From the NCBI GenBank assembly GCA_945869695.1, contig CAMBPV010000015.1, positions 1-44,066 of the forward strand: a stretch of 44,066 nucleotides of DNA. Direction: 5' to 3'. Made by a program: the position numbers and the translations under genes. Below the pieces are notes generated by a model that was not told the DNA's origin, searched no databases, and worked only from the letters and a program-made list of their open reading frames with translations. The stretch is from Prosthecobacter debontii (GTDB taxonomy: Bacteria > Verrucomicrobiota > Verrucomicrobiia > Verrucomicrobiales > Verrucomicrobiaceae). Of this stretch, positions 1 through 8,597 are shown piece after piece (the stretch's first letter is position 1; the number at the start of each line of letters is the position of its first letter).

Positions 1-275
1 TTCACCAGATCCACGGCACGGCTGATTGAGCTGTCTTTTTTTCGACGGACGGCGTCGAGTCCTGAGTCCGACATCTCGACGACTTGCATCGCGGAGAGGA
101 TTTCAAGTTTGGTGCTGACCACTTTTTGCAACTCCAGCTCGCGCTCGATGATCTCAGGAACACCCACCAAAAAGAGGCGCTCGATCTGGGGTAGCTCCTG
201 GAGAGCGAGGCGGATTCCGCCCACTGGGTTTTGCGGGGCGAAGTCACCGCCCATCACATCAATTGCGATCTTCAT
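1..275 (-). CDS. plsX: Phosphate acyltransferase PlsX, N-terminal part (cut by window edge)
   Basis: Only the first 91 codons are inside the window; the gene continues past base 1. Reading minus from the ATG at 275 gives MKIAIDVMGGDFAPQNP, the hallmark N-terminus of PlsX, and later SISRAVDLVK, another conserved early segment of the family. PlsX is a peripheral membrane enzyme that makes acyl-phosphate from acyl-ACP for phospholipid synthesis. It lies downstream of rpmF in the order coaD, yceD, rpmF, plsX, a classic bacterial arrangement, which supports the call. The 142-base gap after rpmF contains a stem-loop, so plsX may be partly uncoupled from rpmF. The assignment is firm despite the truncation. 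Confidence 0.93.
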   Translation of the reverse strand, partial: MKIAIDVMGGDFAPQNPVGGIRLALQELPQIERLFLVGVPEIIERELELQKVVSTKLEILSAMQVVEMSDSGLDAVRRKKDSSISRAVDLV

Positions 276-361
276 TCTACGTTCTCAACAGGCTGCCTCG
301 GGGCAGGCTCGCATCTAAACCCGGCGATGAAGGATTTCAAACTCCAAGATCTAGAAACGAG

Positions 362-394
362 AATCCCCACCGGCCGCGAGGCTCAGTGGGGATT
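362..394 (-). terminator. Perfect 9-bp stem-loop between rpmF and plsX (possible terminator or attenuator)
   Basis: AATCCCCAC (362-370) and GTGGGGATT (386-394) are exact reverse complements around a 15-base GC-rich loop. It starts 24 bases after the rpmF stop in the direction of transcription. No clear T-run follows, so a classical intrinsic terminator is uncertain; partial attenuation or mRNA processing between rpmF and plsX is equally possible. Confidence 0.4.
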
Positions 395-417
395 GTCTGA
401 AAGGTGAGCGAGGTCAG

Positions 418-603
418 CTATTCGGCTGCTGGCACACTGAGAACTTGGCGGCCTTTGTAGTAGCCGCAGGAAGGGCAGGCGACATGGCCAGGGATCGTGG
501 TCCCGCATTCGGGGCAGGATTTGAGGACGGGAGCTTTCCAGCGCGTTGCGCCGCGGCGCATTTTCTGTCTGCTCTTGGATTGTCTGCGCTTAGGATTGGC
601 CAT
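418..603 (-). CDS. rpmF: 50S ribosomal protein L32
   Basis: The 61-residue product begins MANPKRRQSKSRQKMRR, the typical basic L32 start, and has two CxxC pairs (CPEC near residue 32 and CPSC near residue 44) that would bind zinc. L32 is a small component of the large ribosomal subunit. Length and sequence fit the family throughout. It follows yceD by 15 bases and precedes plsX, so it is probably cotranscribed with yceD. This is the zinc-binding version of L32. Confidence 0.97.
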   Translation of the reverse strand: MANPKRRQSKSRQKMRRGATRWKAPVLKSCPECGTTIPGHVACPSCGYYKGRQVLSVPAAE

Positions 604-618
604 GGGATAGGGTAGTTA

Positions 619-1095
619 TCAGTTCAATTGGTCGAGTGCGTCCCAGGTACCTGCTTTACTCGGCGGCGGCGCTTCGATGGAGGGTGTATTCTCCGGTTCG
701 AATTTGCCTTCGGCCGGGCATTTGCGCGGAGTGATGTTGCCATCTTCGCAGCGCGGGTAGCTCGGAAGGGAAAGGAGTATGTCCTCCCTCAGCGGCTCCG
801 TCAAGTCAATCATCGCTTCGTTTTCAATCGGCACTTCGAGAACAAAATCGGGGATTTCCAGCCGAAAGGGGAAGCGCTGGCAGCAGCGGCCACATTCCAG
901 CTCAAAATCAGCAGAAACGGTGCCGATGGCGACCAGTTCATCTTCGTCTTTCTGAATATCCAAAGAGTAGATAACCGGTGAAATGGGCCGGACGGGATCG
1001 TCCGATGATAGGTCAAGAACGGCAACCGGCAGTTTTCCTTCACGATGAAGGCCTTCTTCGGGTAGGTGTCTCAGTTCGATGCTCAGGGCGCTCAT
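619..1095 (-). CDS. yceD: YceD/DUF177 family protein
   Basis: This acidic protein of about 158 residues shows the DUF177 pattern: a central CGRCCQRFPFRLEI segment containing the metal-binding-like Cys cluster, then a segment rich in acidic residues. The position directly upstream of rpmF is the usual one for this family, which has been linked to 23S rRNA and ribosome assembly; the biochemical role is not settled. I chose the ATG at 1095 (MSALSIELRHLP), which lies 4 bases after the coaD stop. An in-frame start at 1131 would extend the protein by 12 residues and overlap coaD by 32 bases, so it is less likely. No clear Shine-Dalgarno supports either. Confidence 0.82.
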   Translation of the reverse strand: MSALSIELRHLPEEGLHREGKLPVAVLDLSSDDPVRPISPVIYSLDIQKDEDELVAIGTVSADFELECGRCCQRFPFRLEIPDFVLEVPIENEAMIDLTEPLREDILLSLPSYPRCEDGNITPRKCPAEGKFEPENTPSIEAPPPSKAGTWDALDQLN

Positions 1096-1099
1096 GGTT

Positions 1100-1606
1100 T
1101 TAGGCGGGATCGGGTTCGGTGAGTTGGGCACTGGCGAGCTTGGATCGTAGGGCCACGGCCACGTTCGGTGGGACGAAAAGGTCGATATTGCCCCCGAGTC
1201 GACAGATTTCCTTCACCAGACGGGAACTGATATAAGTGAGCTCCTCCCTCGGCATGAGAAAGATCGTCTCAAGGTTGGGTTCGAGTTTCCGGTTCATCAA
1301 AGCGAGTTGGAACTCAAACTCAAAGTCAGACACCGCGCGGAGCCCCCGGACAAGGGCGACCGCTTTTTCTTTTTTGGCAAAATCGACCAACAAGCCTTCG
1401 AACGGTTTCACCACAACGTGGGGGATGTGCTGAGTCGCCTCCTGAATCAGATTCACCCGTTCTGCGAGGGAAAAGAGAGTCTTCTTGGTGCTGTCTTTGG
1501 CCACGCCGACGACCAATTCATCAAAAATGCCGACAGCTCGACTGAGCACGTCAAGGTGACCATTGGTGATGGGATCGAAGCTTCCGGGATAAATGACCTT
1601 GCGCAT
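1100..1606 (-). CDS. coaD: Phosphopantetheine adenylyltransferase
   Basis: The 168-residue protein starts MRKVIYPGSFDPITNGHLDVL and has the nucleotidyltransferase TxGH motif (residues 14-17). The later ISSRLVKEI segment is conserved in CoaD. The enzyme transfers AMP from ATP to 4'-phosphopantetheine, giving dephospho-CoA in the fourth step of CoA synthesis in the cytoplasm. The length is typical. It is the first gene of the minus operon leading to yceD, rpmF and plsX. The 72 bases to the divergent aat gene must hold promoters for both directions, but I could not pick a convincing pair of boxes. Confidence 0.96.
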   Translation of the reverse strand: MRKVIYPGSFDPITNGHLDVLSRAVGIFDELVVGVAKDSTKKTLFSLAERVNLIQEATQHIPHVVVKPFEGLLVDFAKKEKAVALVRGLRAVSDFEFEFQLALMNRKLEPNLETIFLMPREELTYISSRLVKEICRLGGNIDLFVPPNVAVALRSKLASAQLTEPDPA

Positions 1607-1678
1607 GAGGTGCGGAGATTTTGAAAGGGACTCTATCTTGCATCGTCCAAGTAGAAAGCAGAATCACCAGTGTTATAA

Positions 1679-2272
1679 GTGGAGACCTTCATGCCAGCTC
1701 TTGCTCCCGCCGTCATCCTCAACGCTTACAGCCAGGGAATGTTTCCCATGGGGGATTCGAGTGGAGAGATCAATTGGTATAGGCCTCGTTTTCGTGGCAT
1801 CCTGCCGGTGAAAGAGTTTCATGTGCCCGCCCGATTTGAGCGTTACCTAGCCAAGCAATGTCCCTTTGAACTCCGTTGGAGTACGGCCTTTGCTGATGTG
1901 ATGCGGGGGTGTGCCGACCGTGAGGAAACATGGATCAATGACGAAATCCTGGATGGTTACCAGGCGCTGCACGAGCTCGGTTACGCGCACTCCGCTGAGG
2001 TGTGGCGTGAGGGCCGATTGGTGGGGGGCGTTTATGGCGTGGCGATCGGTGGTGCCTTTTTTGGAGAGTCCATGTTTAGCCGTGAGACGCAGGCCTCCAA
2101 AGTGGCACTCGTTGGTCTTCAGCGTCGACTTCTGGCTCGTGGATTTCTTCTGCACGATACCCAGTGGACGACTCCTCATTTGGCGCAGTTTGGCGGCCAC
2201 GAGATCCACTGTTCCGATTATTTGGCCCTTCTGGACAAAGCGATGCGGGTCAAAGCGACGTTTTTAGACTAG
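1679..2272 (+). CDS. aat: Leucyl/phenylalanyl-tRNA-protein transferase
   Basis: The protein of up to 197 residues shows the Aat core: AYSQGMFPM near the N-terminus, then ADREETWIN, ELGYAHSAEVW, GGVYGVAIGGAFFGESMFS and a C-terminal HLAQFGGHEI segment. Aat adds Leu or Phe from tRNA to N-terminal Arg or Lys, feeding the N-degron pathway with ClpS/ClpAP. It lacks part of the N-terminal region of the E. coli enzyme but keeps the GNAT-like core. The listed start is a GTG; an ATG at 1691 (MPALAPAV) is an equally good alternative. The sequence TATAAG at 1674-1679 could be a -10 box, which would leave a very short or absent leader. The 3' end overlaps dprA by 9 bases tail to tail. Confidence 0.93.
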   Translation: METFMPALAPAVILNAYSQGMFPMGDSSGEINWYRPRFRGILPVKEFHVPARFERYLAKQCPFELRWSTAFADVMRGCADREETWINDEILDGYQALHELGYAHSAEVWREGRLVGGVYGVAIGGAFFGESMFSRETQASKVALVGLQRRLLARGFLLHDTQWTTPHLAQFGGHEIHCSDYLALLDKAMRVKATFLD

Positions 2273-3364
2273 TCGCGTGTATCTTTTGCCTGGCAGTGGA
2301 CGGATGAGGCGCTTCATTTCAAGTCGCATCAGGGTGGAGGAAACGGTGGCGGGAGTCAGGCCGGAGCGCTCAGTTAAATCATTGATATGGGTCTCATCAG
2401 TCCCGAGCGCTTTGAAGAGAATTTCTTCTTCCAAAGTTAGCGATACACTCGGACGAGACTCTTCGACTTTCGGCGCTTGAGGGGCGGTTGGAAAAAGAGT
2501 CATCAAATCATCGAGAATATCCCCGCCATCCATGACCAGTTTGGCTCCTTGTTGGATGAGTCGGTTGCAGCCCGCCGACGATGGCCGGTCAATGTTTCCC
2601 GGAACGGCGTAAACCGTTCTCCCTTGTTCAACAGCCTGCTGGGCCGTGATGAGGGAGCCGCTTCTCGTCGGGGCCTCAACGACCAATAGCCCGCTGCTCC
2701 ATCCCGCGACGATGCGGTTTCGATAGGGAAAGGTTTGTTTGTCAGCGATCCGATCCACCGGATACTCACTGATCACCGCCCCATTTTGGGCCATGCGCTC
2801 CGCGAGAGCCAGGTTTTCGGGAGGATAAAGCTTGCCGATCCCAGAGCCAATCACTCCGACGGTGCGGCCTTTCGCCGCGAGAGCAGCTTCATGTGCCGTC
2901 GTGTCAATCCCACGGGCCAATCCGCTGATCACGGTGTATCCCGAGTAGGCGATTTGGAAGGAGAGCTTCTTTGTCATCGACATGCCGTAGGCCGTAGCGC
3001 CTCGGGAGCCGACAACACCCACTGCGTGGTGATCCCGAGCCGTCAGGTTCCCCCAGACGTAAAGCAGGATTGGTGGATCGTGGATGCCTTTCAAAAGCGA
3101 GGGATACAGATCATCCTCCTGAGTGATGATTTTCAAATCCAAATCCCGGATGCGACTGAGTTCATGAGGGAGATCGCAATGATCCTCCCAGTGGGAAATG
3201 ACCTCGGCGAGGTCTTGGCTAAAACCGCTCACTCGAGCGATCTCACCCGCGCTCATCATCAAGACTTTTTCCGGACTGCCGAAGGCTTCCAGCAAACGGC
3301 GCACTCGAACAGGACCGATCTTTGGTAGCAGATTGAGAGTGATGTAGGCCTCGGTTCTTGTCAT
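2264..3364 (-). CDS. dprA: DNA-processing protein DprA
   Basis: The 366-residue protein has three recognisable parts: an N-terminal helix-hairpin-helix-like segment (LLPKIGPVRVRRLLEAFGS), a central Rossmann-type DprA domain with VVGSRGATAYG and SGLARGIDTTAHEAAL, and a C-terminal winged-helix region (ILFKALGTDETHINDLTERSG). DprA loads RecA onto incoming single-stranded DNA during natural transformation, and its presence is compatible with competence. The gene sits 10 bases after aroB and is probably cotranscribed with it. Its stop overlaps the end of aat, and the two stop codons flank and share the palindrome GACTAGTC. Confidence 0.95.
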   Translation of the reverse strand: MTRTEAYITLNLLPKIGPVRVRRLLEAFGSPEKVLMMSAGEIARVSGFSQDLAEVISHWEDHCDLPHELSRIRDLDLKIITQEDDLYPSLLKGIHDPPILLYVWGNLTARDHHAVGVVGSRGATAYGMSMTKKLSFQIAYSGYTVISGLARGIDTTAHEAALAAKGRTVGVIGSGIGKLYPPENLALAERMAQNGAVISEYPVDRIADKQTFPYRNRIVAGWSSGLLVVEAPTRSGSLITAQQAVEQGRTVYAVPGNIDRPSSAGCNRLIQQGAKLVMDGGDILDDLMTLFPTAPQAPKVEESRPSVSLTLEEEILFKALGTDETHINDLTERSGLTPATVSSTLMRLEMKRLIRPLPGKRYTRLV

Positions 3365-3374
3365 CTGAATCGAA

Positions 3375-4472
3375 TCAAGAATTCCGCAAGCCCCGCACCG
3401 CTTGACTGAGGTGATCGAGAGTCACCGCATCACTAACAAATGCATCCCCCGCCGCACGGAGAAGCACAAAGCGAATCCGACCAGCCTCGAATTTCTTGTC
3501 ATGTCTCATGGCTGAGAGAATCTCTTCCTCACTAAGATCATCTGGTAACTCTGTTGGAAGATGGAAGAGTTTTAGCAGGCTGGTAATCCGGGTTACACTC
3601 TCTGCATTCAGGCCCGAGAGCTGCGCGGATAAACGCGCTGCTGCTACGAGCCCCAAACTAATGGCCTCGCCATGCAGGAGTCTGCCATAGCCAGCCGCAT
3701 TCTCGATCGCATGGCCCAGCGTGTGTCCGAAATTCAGCAGGGCTCTCAGCCCTGTCGTTTCATGCTCGTCGGCTTCTACGATTCGTGCTTTGATCGCTAT
3801 GTTTCGTGCGATGAGTGCGCCAATGTCTCCCTCGCGATTTGCGACCTTTTGAATCTCATCAAACATGTCGGCATCACGAATGGCGGCGTGCTTGATAATC
3901 TCAGCAAAGCCCTCACTCCACTCTTTATCGGGTAACGAAGTCAGCGTCCCCACGTCCGCAATCACAAGTGAAGGTTGATGAAAACATCCGACCATGTTTT
4001 TGGCCTCTGGCAGATTCACGCCTGTTTTTCCACCGACCGAGCTATCCACTTGCGAGAGCACCGTTGTCGGGATTTGAAGGTAGGGGATACCGCGCTGGTA
4101 GATGGCTGCGCAGTAACCCGCCAGATCACCGATGACACCGCCACCGAGTGCGATCACGAGACTTTTCCGGTCCAAGCCAACCCGGGTGAATCCAGAGCAG
4201 ACTTCCTGAGCTCGACTCATCGCCTTGGACGCCTCACCGGCTGGAACGGTGATCAACTCGCACGAGATCCCGGTTCCTGAAAAACTCCCGAGGACCTCCT
4301 TTGAATAGATCGGACCCACATTTGAGTCTGTGACCACCACAACCTTTTTCAGGTTAGGAAAAAGAAGTTTGGCCTCGGCTCCAACGCCACTGAGGAGGTT
4401 GGTTCCCACTTTCACATCGTAACTGCGAGATCCGAGTTCGACGCGGATGGTCTGGCTGAAGGGGAGGGTCAT
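3375..4472 (-). CDS. aroB: 3-dehydroquinate synthase
   Basis: The 365-residue protein has AroB landmarks: the NAD-binding loop ALGGGVIGDLAGYCAA, then QIPTTVLSQVDSSVGGKTGVN, EGFAEIIKHA and LNFGHTLGHAIE with metal-binding His residues. It converts DAHP to 3-dehydroquinate, the second step of the shikimate pathway in the cytoplasm. Length is typical. The ATG at 4472 overlaps the miaA stop in an ATGA, implying translational coupling. No other aro gene is in the window. Confidence 0.97.
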   Translation of the reverse strand: MTLPFSQTIRVELGSRSYDVKVGTNLLSGVGAEAKLLFPNLKKVVVVTDSNVGPIYSKEVLGSFSGTGISCELITVPAGEASKAMSRAQEVCSGFTRVGLDRKSLVIALGGGVIGDLAGYCAAIYQRGIPYLQIPTTVLSQVDSSVGGKTGVNLPEAKNMVGCFHQPSLVIADVGTLTSLPDKEWSEGFAEIIKHAAIRDADMFDEIQKVANREGDIGALIARNIAIKARIVEADEHETTGLRALLNFGHTLGHAIENAAGYGRLLHGEAISLGLVAAARLSAQLSGLNAESVTRITSLLKLFHLPTELPDDLSEEEILSAMRHDKKFEAGRIRFVLLRAAGDAFVSDAVTLDHLSQAVRGLRNS

Positions 4473-5371
4473 TCTTGGAGTTCAGGGAAGAGTTCGAGGA
4501 TCTGATCAACTGTCGATTCTGGGGTGGAATCCTCGGTGAGGCAAATCGTTTGGAGCCATTGCTCGCGGCGAAACCATGTGTTCTGCCTTTTGGCATATCG
4601 CCGTGTGGCGAGGGTGATCGCCTCGATCGCCTCCGCCTCGGTGCACTCTCCGGCGAGGAATCGTCGGACGTCACGTATGCCGATGGCTTTTTCAGCCGTG
4701 ATGGACAGTTCACCCAAGCCGCGAATTTCTTCGATCAATCCAGCGGCCAGCATGCTTTGAACTCGAAGCCGGATTCGCTCGTAAAGCCGTTCCCGCTCCA
4801 TGCTCAGCACCACTCCTTTGGCATCGGGTGCGATGGATGCAAAAGTTTGTCTCAGCTCTGATTGAGGCCGCCCCGTCAGCAAGCAGATCTCCAGAGCGCG
4901 CTCGACGTAACGTGGATTCGTCATCGGGACATTCTCGGGCGCAGCAGGGTCAAGGCTCAGTAACTGAGATGTCATTTCCTCAAGTGTGAGTTGTGATAAT
5001 TGATGCCGAAGAGTCGGATCGCGCCCCGGGAGATTGGCAAGGCCATGAGTCAGCGCTTTGATGTAGAGCCCCGATCCACCCACGATAATCGGCGTTCGTC
5101 CCGCCTTAGCGATCCGATCAATCAAGGGTAGAGCTAGATCTCGCAGACGTTGAGCATCACAGTATTCACTGGGGTCCAGCACATCGAAAAGGTGGTGCGG
5201 AACCTTTTGCCGCTCACTCAATGAGGGCTTCGCAGAAACCACATCGAGTTTCCGATACAACTGATAGGCATCCGCATTCACGATTTCCCCGCCGACTCGG
5301 AGGGCCAGGGCCAGGGCGACTGCCGACTTTCCAGAAGCCGTCGGGCCGACGATGTAAAACGGGGTGCGCAC
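4469..5371 (-). CDS. miaA: tRNA dimethylallyltransferase
   Basis: The 300-residue product begins with a P-loop, GPTASGKS (residues 9-16), followed by the VNADAYQLYRKLDVVSAKPS segment that corresponds to the family's D-S/A-x-Q-x-Y region. GGSGLYIKAL and the C-terminal RRYAKRQNTWFR are also diagnostic. MiaA adds dimethylallyl to the N6 of A37 in tRNAs reading UNN codons. The start is GTG, lying 4 bases after the stop of the DUF6807 gene. The stop overlaps the aroB start. No miaB lies nearby. Confidence 0.96.
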   Translation of the reverse strand: MRTPFYIVGPTASGKSAVALALALRVGGEIVNADAYQLYRKLDVVSAKPSLSERQKVPHHLFDVLDPSEYCDAQRLRDLALPLIDRIAKAGRTPIIVGGSGLYIKALTHGLANLPGRDPTLRHQLSQLTLEEMTSQLLSLDPAAPENVPMTNPRYVERALEICLLTGRPQSELRQTFASIAPDAKGVVLSMERERLYERIRLRVQSMLAAGLIEEIRGLGELSITAEKAIGIRDVRRFLAGECTEAEAIEAITLATRRYAKRQNTWFRREQWLQTICLTEDSTPESTVDQILELFPELQE

Positions 5372-5375
5372 TCGG

Positions 5376-6356
5376 CTACTCTTTTGAGTAGGCTTCGAAA
5401 GCTTCGGCGATCTTTCCTGTCTTCTCGTCCCCGCTGTGGAAGATAAAACGGTGACGCAGAAGCAGAGGTGTGCCGGGCTTCAGATCGAAGGCCCCATTTT
5501 CAGCCGCTTTGTCCAGGCTCTGAGTGCCGAATGGATTGGCGGTGAAAAGTCCGTAGGTGCGGACGTGCCAAGGTGTGGGAAAACGGAAACTGCTTGGGTG
5601 ATTCAAAATAGCCACACCGATGTGTTCCCCTCCGACCGTACCATGGTAGTCGCACCACTTGGCGCGTTTCCCCCACGCATCGGCATCGGTCAGGCCCTCG
5701 CTGTTGATGATGTGACCGGTTCCGGGTTTATTCTTTTCAATCTCGACCGCCATCTCCGTGGGGACGCGGATGCTGAGTCCTGCGTCTTTTTTGTCTTCCA
5801 CTTTGATGGTTTCACCCGTCGCCTTGAATGTCTGGTCCACATCGATTATGCGGGTAGATGAGGTTGCCCGGAAAGTGAAGGTCCTTTCTTCTTCGAATTG
5901 CTTTTTGCCATCCACATCGAGGTAGTCAATCACGACCGAAAGAATCGCTGAATCAGCGGAGGCCTCCATCTTCTTATACTCGCGGTGTTTCTGGCTTCCG
6001 AGGTGTTTCAGTCGTTCGGCATATTTGGCATTCTCGGCGAAGGTTGCCGCTTCCGCCCACGTGTCTGTTCCGCCCATGCCTTCATGCCCAAAATTAAGTC
6101 CCCTGTGGTGAGGGTGATCATGTTGCTCGCCCTCCACTTTTTTCATCGGGTAGTTGCGTGTCATTTGCTTTCCCGAAGGGCCAAACACGGGCGCAAGATA
6201 GGGTTTGTTGGCCTGGTCGACGATGTATTCAGCAAAGGTTTTTCCGTCGTGCAGAATGACGGCTCCTCCGCTGGGCGTCTTTTCAATCGTGATGGCAGCC
6301 CGGGCAAAAGAGGCCATCGAAACAAGCGATAAGGAGAGAATGAGAGAAATCTTCAT
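5376..6356 (-). CDS. Secreted DUF6807 (PmoA-like) protein
   Basis: From the ATG at 6356 the protein has about 326 residues and opens with a signal peptide (MKISLILSLSLVSMASFARA, cleavage likely after ARA), so it should act in the periplasm or outside. The mature part carries HPHHRGLNFGHEGMGG and NHPSSFRFPTPWHVRTYGLF, which I associate with DUF6807, a family often labelled methane-oxygenase PmoA-like. That label is misleading: nothing here suggests methane oxidation. Members are common in planctomycetes and verrucomicrobia, often near sugar catabolism, and the fold is thought to be a beta-sandwich. An in-frame start at 6371 adds five residues before the signal peptide and is less likely. The true function is unknown. 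Cotranscription with miaA is likely (4-base gap). Confidence 0.78.
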   Translation of the reverse strand: MKISLILSLSLVSMASFARAAITIEKTPSGGAVILHDGKTFAEYIVDQANKPYLAPVFGPSGKQMTRNYPMKKVEGEQHDHPHHRGLNFGHEGMGGTDTWAEAATFAENAKYAERLKHLGSQKHREYKKMEASADSAILSVVIDYLDVDGKKQFEEERTFTFRATSSTRIIDVDQTFKATGETIKVEDKKDAGLSIRVPTEMAVEIEKNKPGTGHIINSEGLTDADAWGKRAKWCDYHGTVGGEHIGVAILNHPSSFRFPTPWHVRTYGLFTANPFGTQSLDKAAENGAFDLKPGTPLLLRHRFIFHSGDEKTGKIAEAFEAYSKE

Positions 6357-6407
6357 GGTGGTCGAATCCAAACGCGAATGGCAATGCGGGTCTTACGTCG
6401 CGAGCCA

Positions 6408-7274
6408 TCACAGACGCTTCTCAAAGCGGAGTGCGAGAAAAAGAGGGAATTCAGCCCGGGCTTTGTTTTCAGCCCTGGCTCGCGGGCCCGGCTCGCTTTC
6501 TTTGTGAGAAATGAGTTCCTCAAAGCCGGAGAGAATCAGCCCTGACTCAAAAGCGGGGCGGCAGAGATCTGAGATGCTGCGGTGGAAGGACACCGTGCTT
6601 TCACTATCCTTTTTTCCAGGGTGCATCACAATCGGCACGCTCATCTGGGAGGCGTAAGCATCAATACGGCGATACTGGATTTTGCGCTCTTCCTCAAACC
6701 CCCAACTCGACTGGCGAGGAATGCGGAAACTGGGGTGATTCAATACCCAGACCATTCGACCTCCGGGACGAAGGATGTGCGCGGCAGATTGACACACTTT
6801 CGCCAGGTGCTCCATGTTTTGAATGCAAAGAATGGCTGAGATCCCATCCACGGGTCCGAGATCGCGGATCTCCGCGGCATCGCGATCAAGGTATCGAATA
6901 GGCGTCTTCGATGGGTATTTCCGAGCTGTCGTGATCAGCGTGCGAGAGGCATCGACTCCCCTGACGCTGGCACCAGACTCAGCGATGGCGCGGGAGAAGA
7001 CGCCCTGACCACAGCCGAGGTCCAAAATTCGCTCGCCTTTGATGGGGCGGAGAAGATCAAGAGCCGCGGGAATAACGACCGCCTGATAAAGGTCGGAGCC
7101 GCGCTCACCGATGATCTTATCATACCAATCGGCCGATTTTTCCCATGAAGTTCCCTGTGGCCATTTAGGGCCGCTTTCTCGAGCCGGGGCCGCGGTGCGC
7201 CGGACAGGTGAGGGGCCTCCCTCGGCTTTGTCTTTGGGGCGGAAGGGGCGTTTGCCGCGGTAGGGTTTGTGCAT
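6408..7274 (-). CDS. Class I SAM-dependent methyltransferase
   Basis: About 288 residues from the ATG at 7274. A basic, disordered N-terminal stretch of about 40 residues (KPYRGKRPFRPKDK) precedes a Rossmann methyltransferase core with the SAM motif ILDLGCGQGVFSRAIAESG and the later ILRPGGRMVWVLNHPSF. The substrate cannot be told from sequence. Only a TTG at 7313 would give a longer form, so the ATG is preferred. A perfect TTGACA lies on the minus strand at 7308-7313, where it could be a -35 box for this gene, though the -10 region is poor. It follows the AlkD-like gene and precedes the DUF6807 gene by 51 bases. Confidence 0.85.
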   Translation of the reverse strand: MHKPYRGKRPFRPKDKAEGGPSPVRRTAAPARESGPKWPQGTSWEKSADWYDKIIGERGSDLYQAVVIPAALDLLRPIKGERILDLGCGQGVFSRAIAESGASVRGVDASRTLITTARKYPSKTPIRYLDRDAAEIRDLGPVDGISAILCIQNMEHLAKVCQSAAHILRPGGRMVWVLNHPSFRIPRQSSWGFEEERKIQYRRIDAYASQMSVPIVMHPGKKDSESTVSFHRSISDLCRPAFESGLILSGFEELISHKESEPGPRARAENKARAEFPLFLALRFEKRL

Positions 7275-7360
7275 GGGAAGTGGAACATTGTTGCGTGGGC
7301 GAATGAATGTCAATGCTCACGCGGATTCTTCGAGACAGGATGCAAATGAATCGGTCGCAA

Positions 7361-8071
7361 CTACGCTTTCATCGCCAAGTAGGATTTTCGGATCTCTTTG
7401 GGTAATTTTTCGAGGGCGTAGCGCAACAGGGTGCGCGGCATTTTTGGGGCATGTGTATCGAGAAAAGACAGCAGCGGTTTTACATCACGTTTGCCGACTT
7501 CGCGGAGCATCCAGCCGCAGGCTTTGTGCATGAGATCGTGGGGATGGGATAGAAAAAGGGCGCTGAGCCTCAGAGTATCGGCGAAGTCGCCGGCACGGGT
7601 GAAGGCCTGCGTGGCGAGAATGGCGATGCGCTGCTCCCAGAGGTTGGTGGAGGCAGCGAGTGTATTGAGCGGGGAGCGATCTCGCTGAAGCAGCCACGCA
7701 CCGAGGATCTGCGGGGCGCTGCTATCCACGAGGTCCCAGTTGTTGATCCATGGGGTGTTGGCGAGGTAAAGCGTGACGATCTGCTGCTGAGTTGCGGCGT
7801 CCTTTTTTGCTCGGTCGAATCGACGCACGAGCACCAGCAGGGCGAGGAGGCGCTCCTCATGCCATTTGGAGTGCAGGAGGTCCAAAACGTCCGCTTCGCT
7901 GAGTTCATCGGTTTGGGGCAGCTCCGCACGTATTTGAGGCACTTTGAGCCCGAGAAAGCATTCGCCCTCGCCATACTCACCGGGTCCCGTTTTGAAAAAA
8001 CGCCGGGCGATGACTGCTTGGGAAGGGGCAGCGGCTTTGCGGAGTTTTTGACGCAGAGCGGGAAGGTTCAT
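7361..8071 (-). CDS. DNA alkylation repair protein (AlkD-like HEAT-repeat glycosylase)
   Basis: About 236 residues, with the AlkD-family opening ARRFFKTGPGEYGEGECFLGLKVPQIR and repeated helical pairs (LLALLVLVRRFDRAKKD, WINNWDLVDSSAPQILG, LMHKACGWMLREVGKRD) typical of its HEAT-like superhelix. AlkD enzymes excise positively charged N3- or N7-alkylated bases by enclosing DNA in a curved solenoid. Start choice is firm: the ATG at 8071 overlaps the stop of the upstream membrane-protein gene as ATGA. A longer reading to 8101 would cover that gene's end. Activity on particular lesions is not predictable. Confidence 0.88.
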   Translation of the reverse strand: MNLPALRQKLRKAAAPSQAVIARRFFKTGPGEYGEGECFLGLKVPQIRAELPQTDELSEADVLDLLHSKWHEERLLALLVLVRRFDRAKKDAATQQQIVTLYLANTPWINNWDLVDSSAPQILGAWLLQRDRSPLNTLAASTNLWEQRIAILATQAFTRAGDFADTLRLSALFLSHPHDLMHKACGWMLREVGKRDVKPLLSFLDTHAPKMPRTLLRYALEKLPKEIRKSYLAMKA

Positions 8072-8577
8072 CGAGGAGGATTGCGACTGAAGCGCAGCCA
8101 AAGCATTCCGATCAAGATCAACATGCCAAGGATGGCCGCAGCGATGAGGATCTTCATGGCGTCAGAGTCGAGCTGCGGAGGTTGGCGCTGGTTGGCTAGA
8201 AAAAGCTGTCGGTCGAAGAAGATGCCCCAGGTGATCAAGGCGGCGGCGAACCAACGCGACCAGTCACGCAGATGGTGGCAGGCGATTTTGAAGTGTGCAG
8301 GCTGTCGCCAGTCGTCGGCGTTCGGCACTTTGATGTCATGAGGCGAAAGCGTGTGCATTAAGCTCATTAACCCAACAACGAGCGCGGCTAGGCCCAGATG
8401 CATCGCCCAAGTCCCCAGCCCGAATGCACCGGTCGGGCGCATGCGAGTGACCTGACCGGCCATGTCAAAATGAGCAGCCACGCGTTCCGGCAGTTGTGGT
8501 GTCCAGTCGAGATGCAACTTGATCAGCACTCCTGCCGCCAGCAGGAGAACGGCCCAAGAGAGAAAGCCTCTTTTCAT
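8068..8577 (-). CDS. DUF1648-domain membrane protein
   Basis: The 169-residue protein has an N-terminal membrane segment, then LPERVAAHFDMAGQVTRM, which matches the DUF1648 signature (a Pro-x-x-V-x-x-H-F-x-x-x-G pattern). Three more hydrophobic stretches follow, giving about four membrane passes. DUF1648 is best known from SdpI-type immunity and signalling proteins, where it precedes an SdpI domain; here that second domain is absent. An SdpI-like segment instead occurs inside the kinase at 41121-43643. The gene lies 20 bases after the antiporter and is coupled to the alkD-like gene. Its function is unknown. Confidence 0.75.
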   Translation of the reverse strand: MKRGFLSWAVLLLAAGVLIKLHLDWTPQLPERVAAHFDMAGQVTRMRPTGAFGLGTWAMHLGLAALVVGLMSLMHTLSPHDIKVPNADDWRQPAHFKIACHHLRDWSRWFAAALITWGIFFDRQLFLANQRQPPQLDSDAMKILIAAAILGMLILIGMLWLRFSRNPPR

Positions 8578-8597
8578 TCAACGACCCTTTCGCCAAA

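Noticed and set aside
5376-6356. Methane monooxygenase subunit PmoA
   Set aside because: The PmoA-like label of DUF6807 is historical; the protein is a secreted soluble type without the membrane helices of true PmoA.
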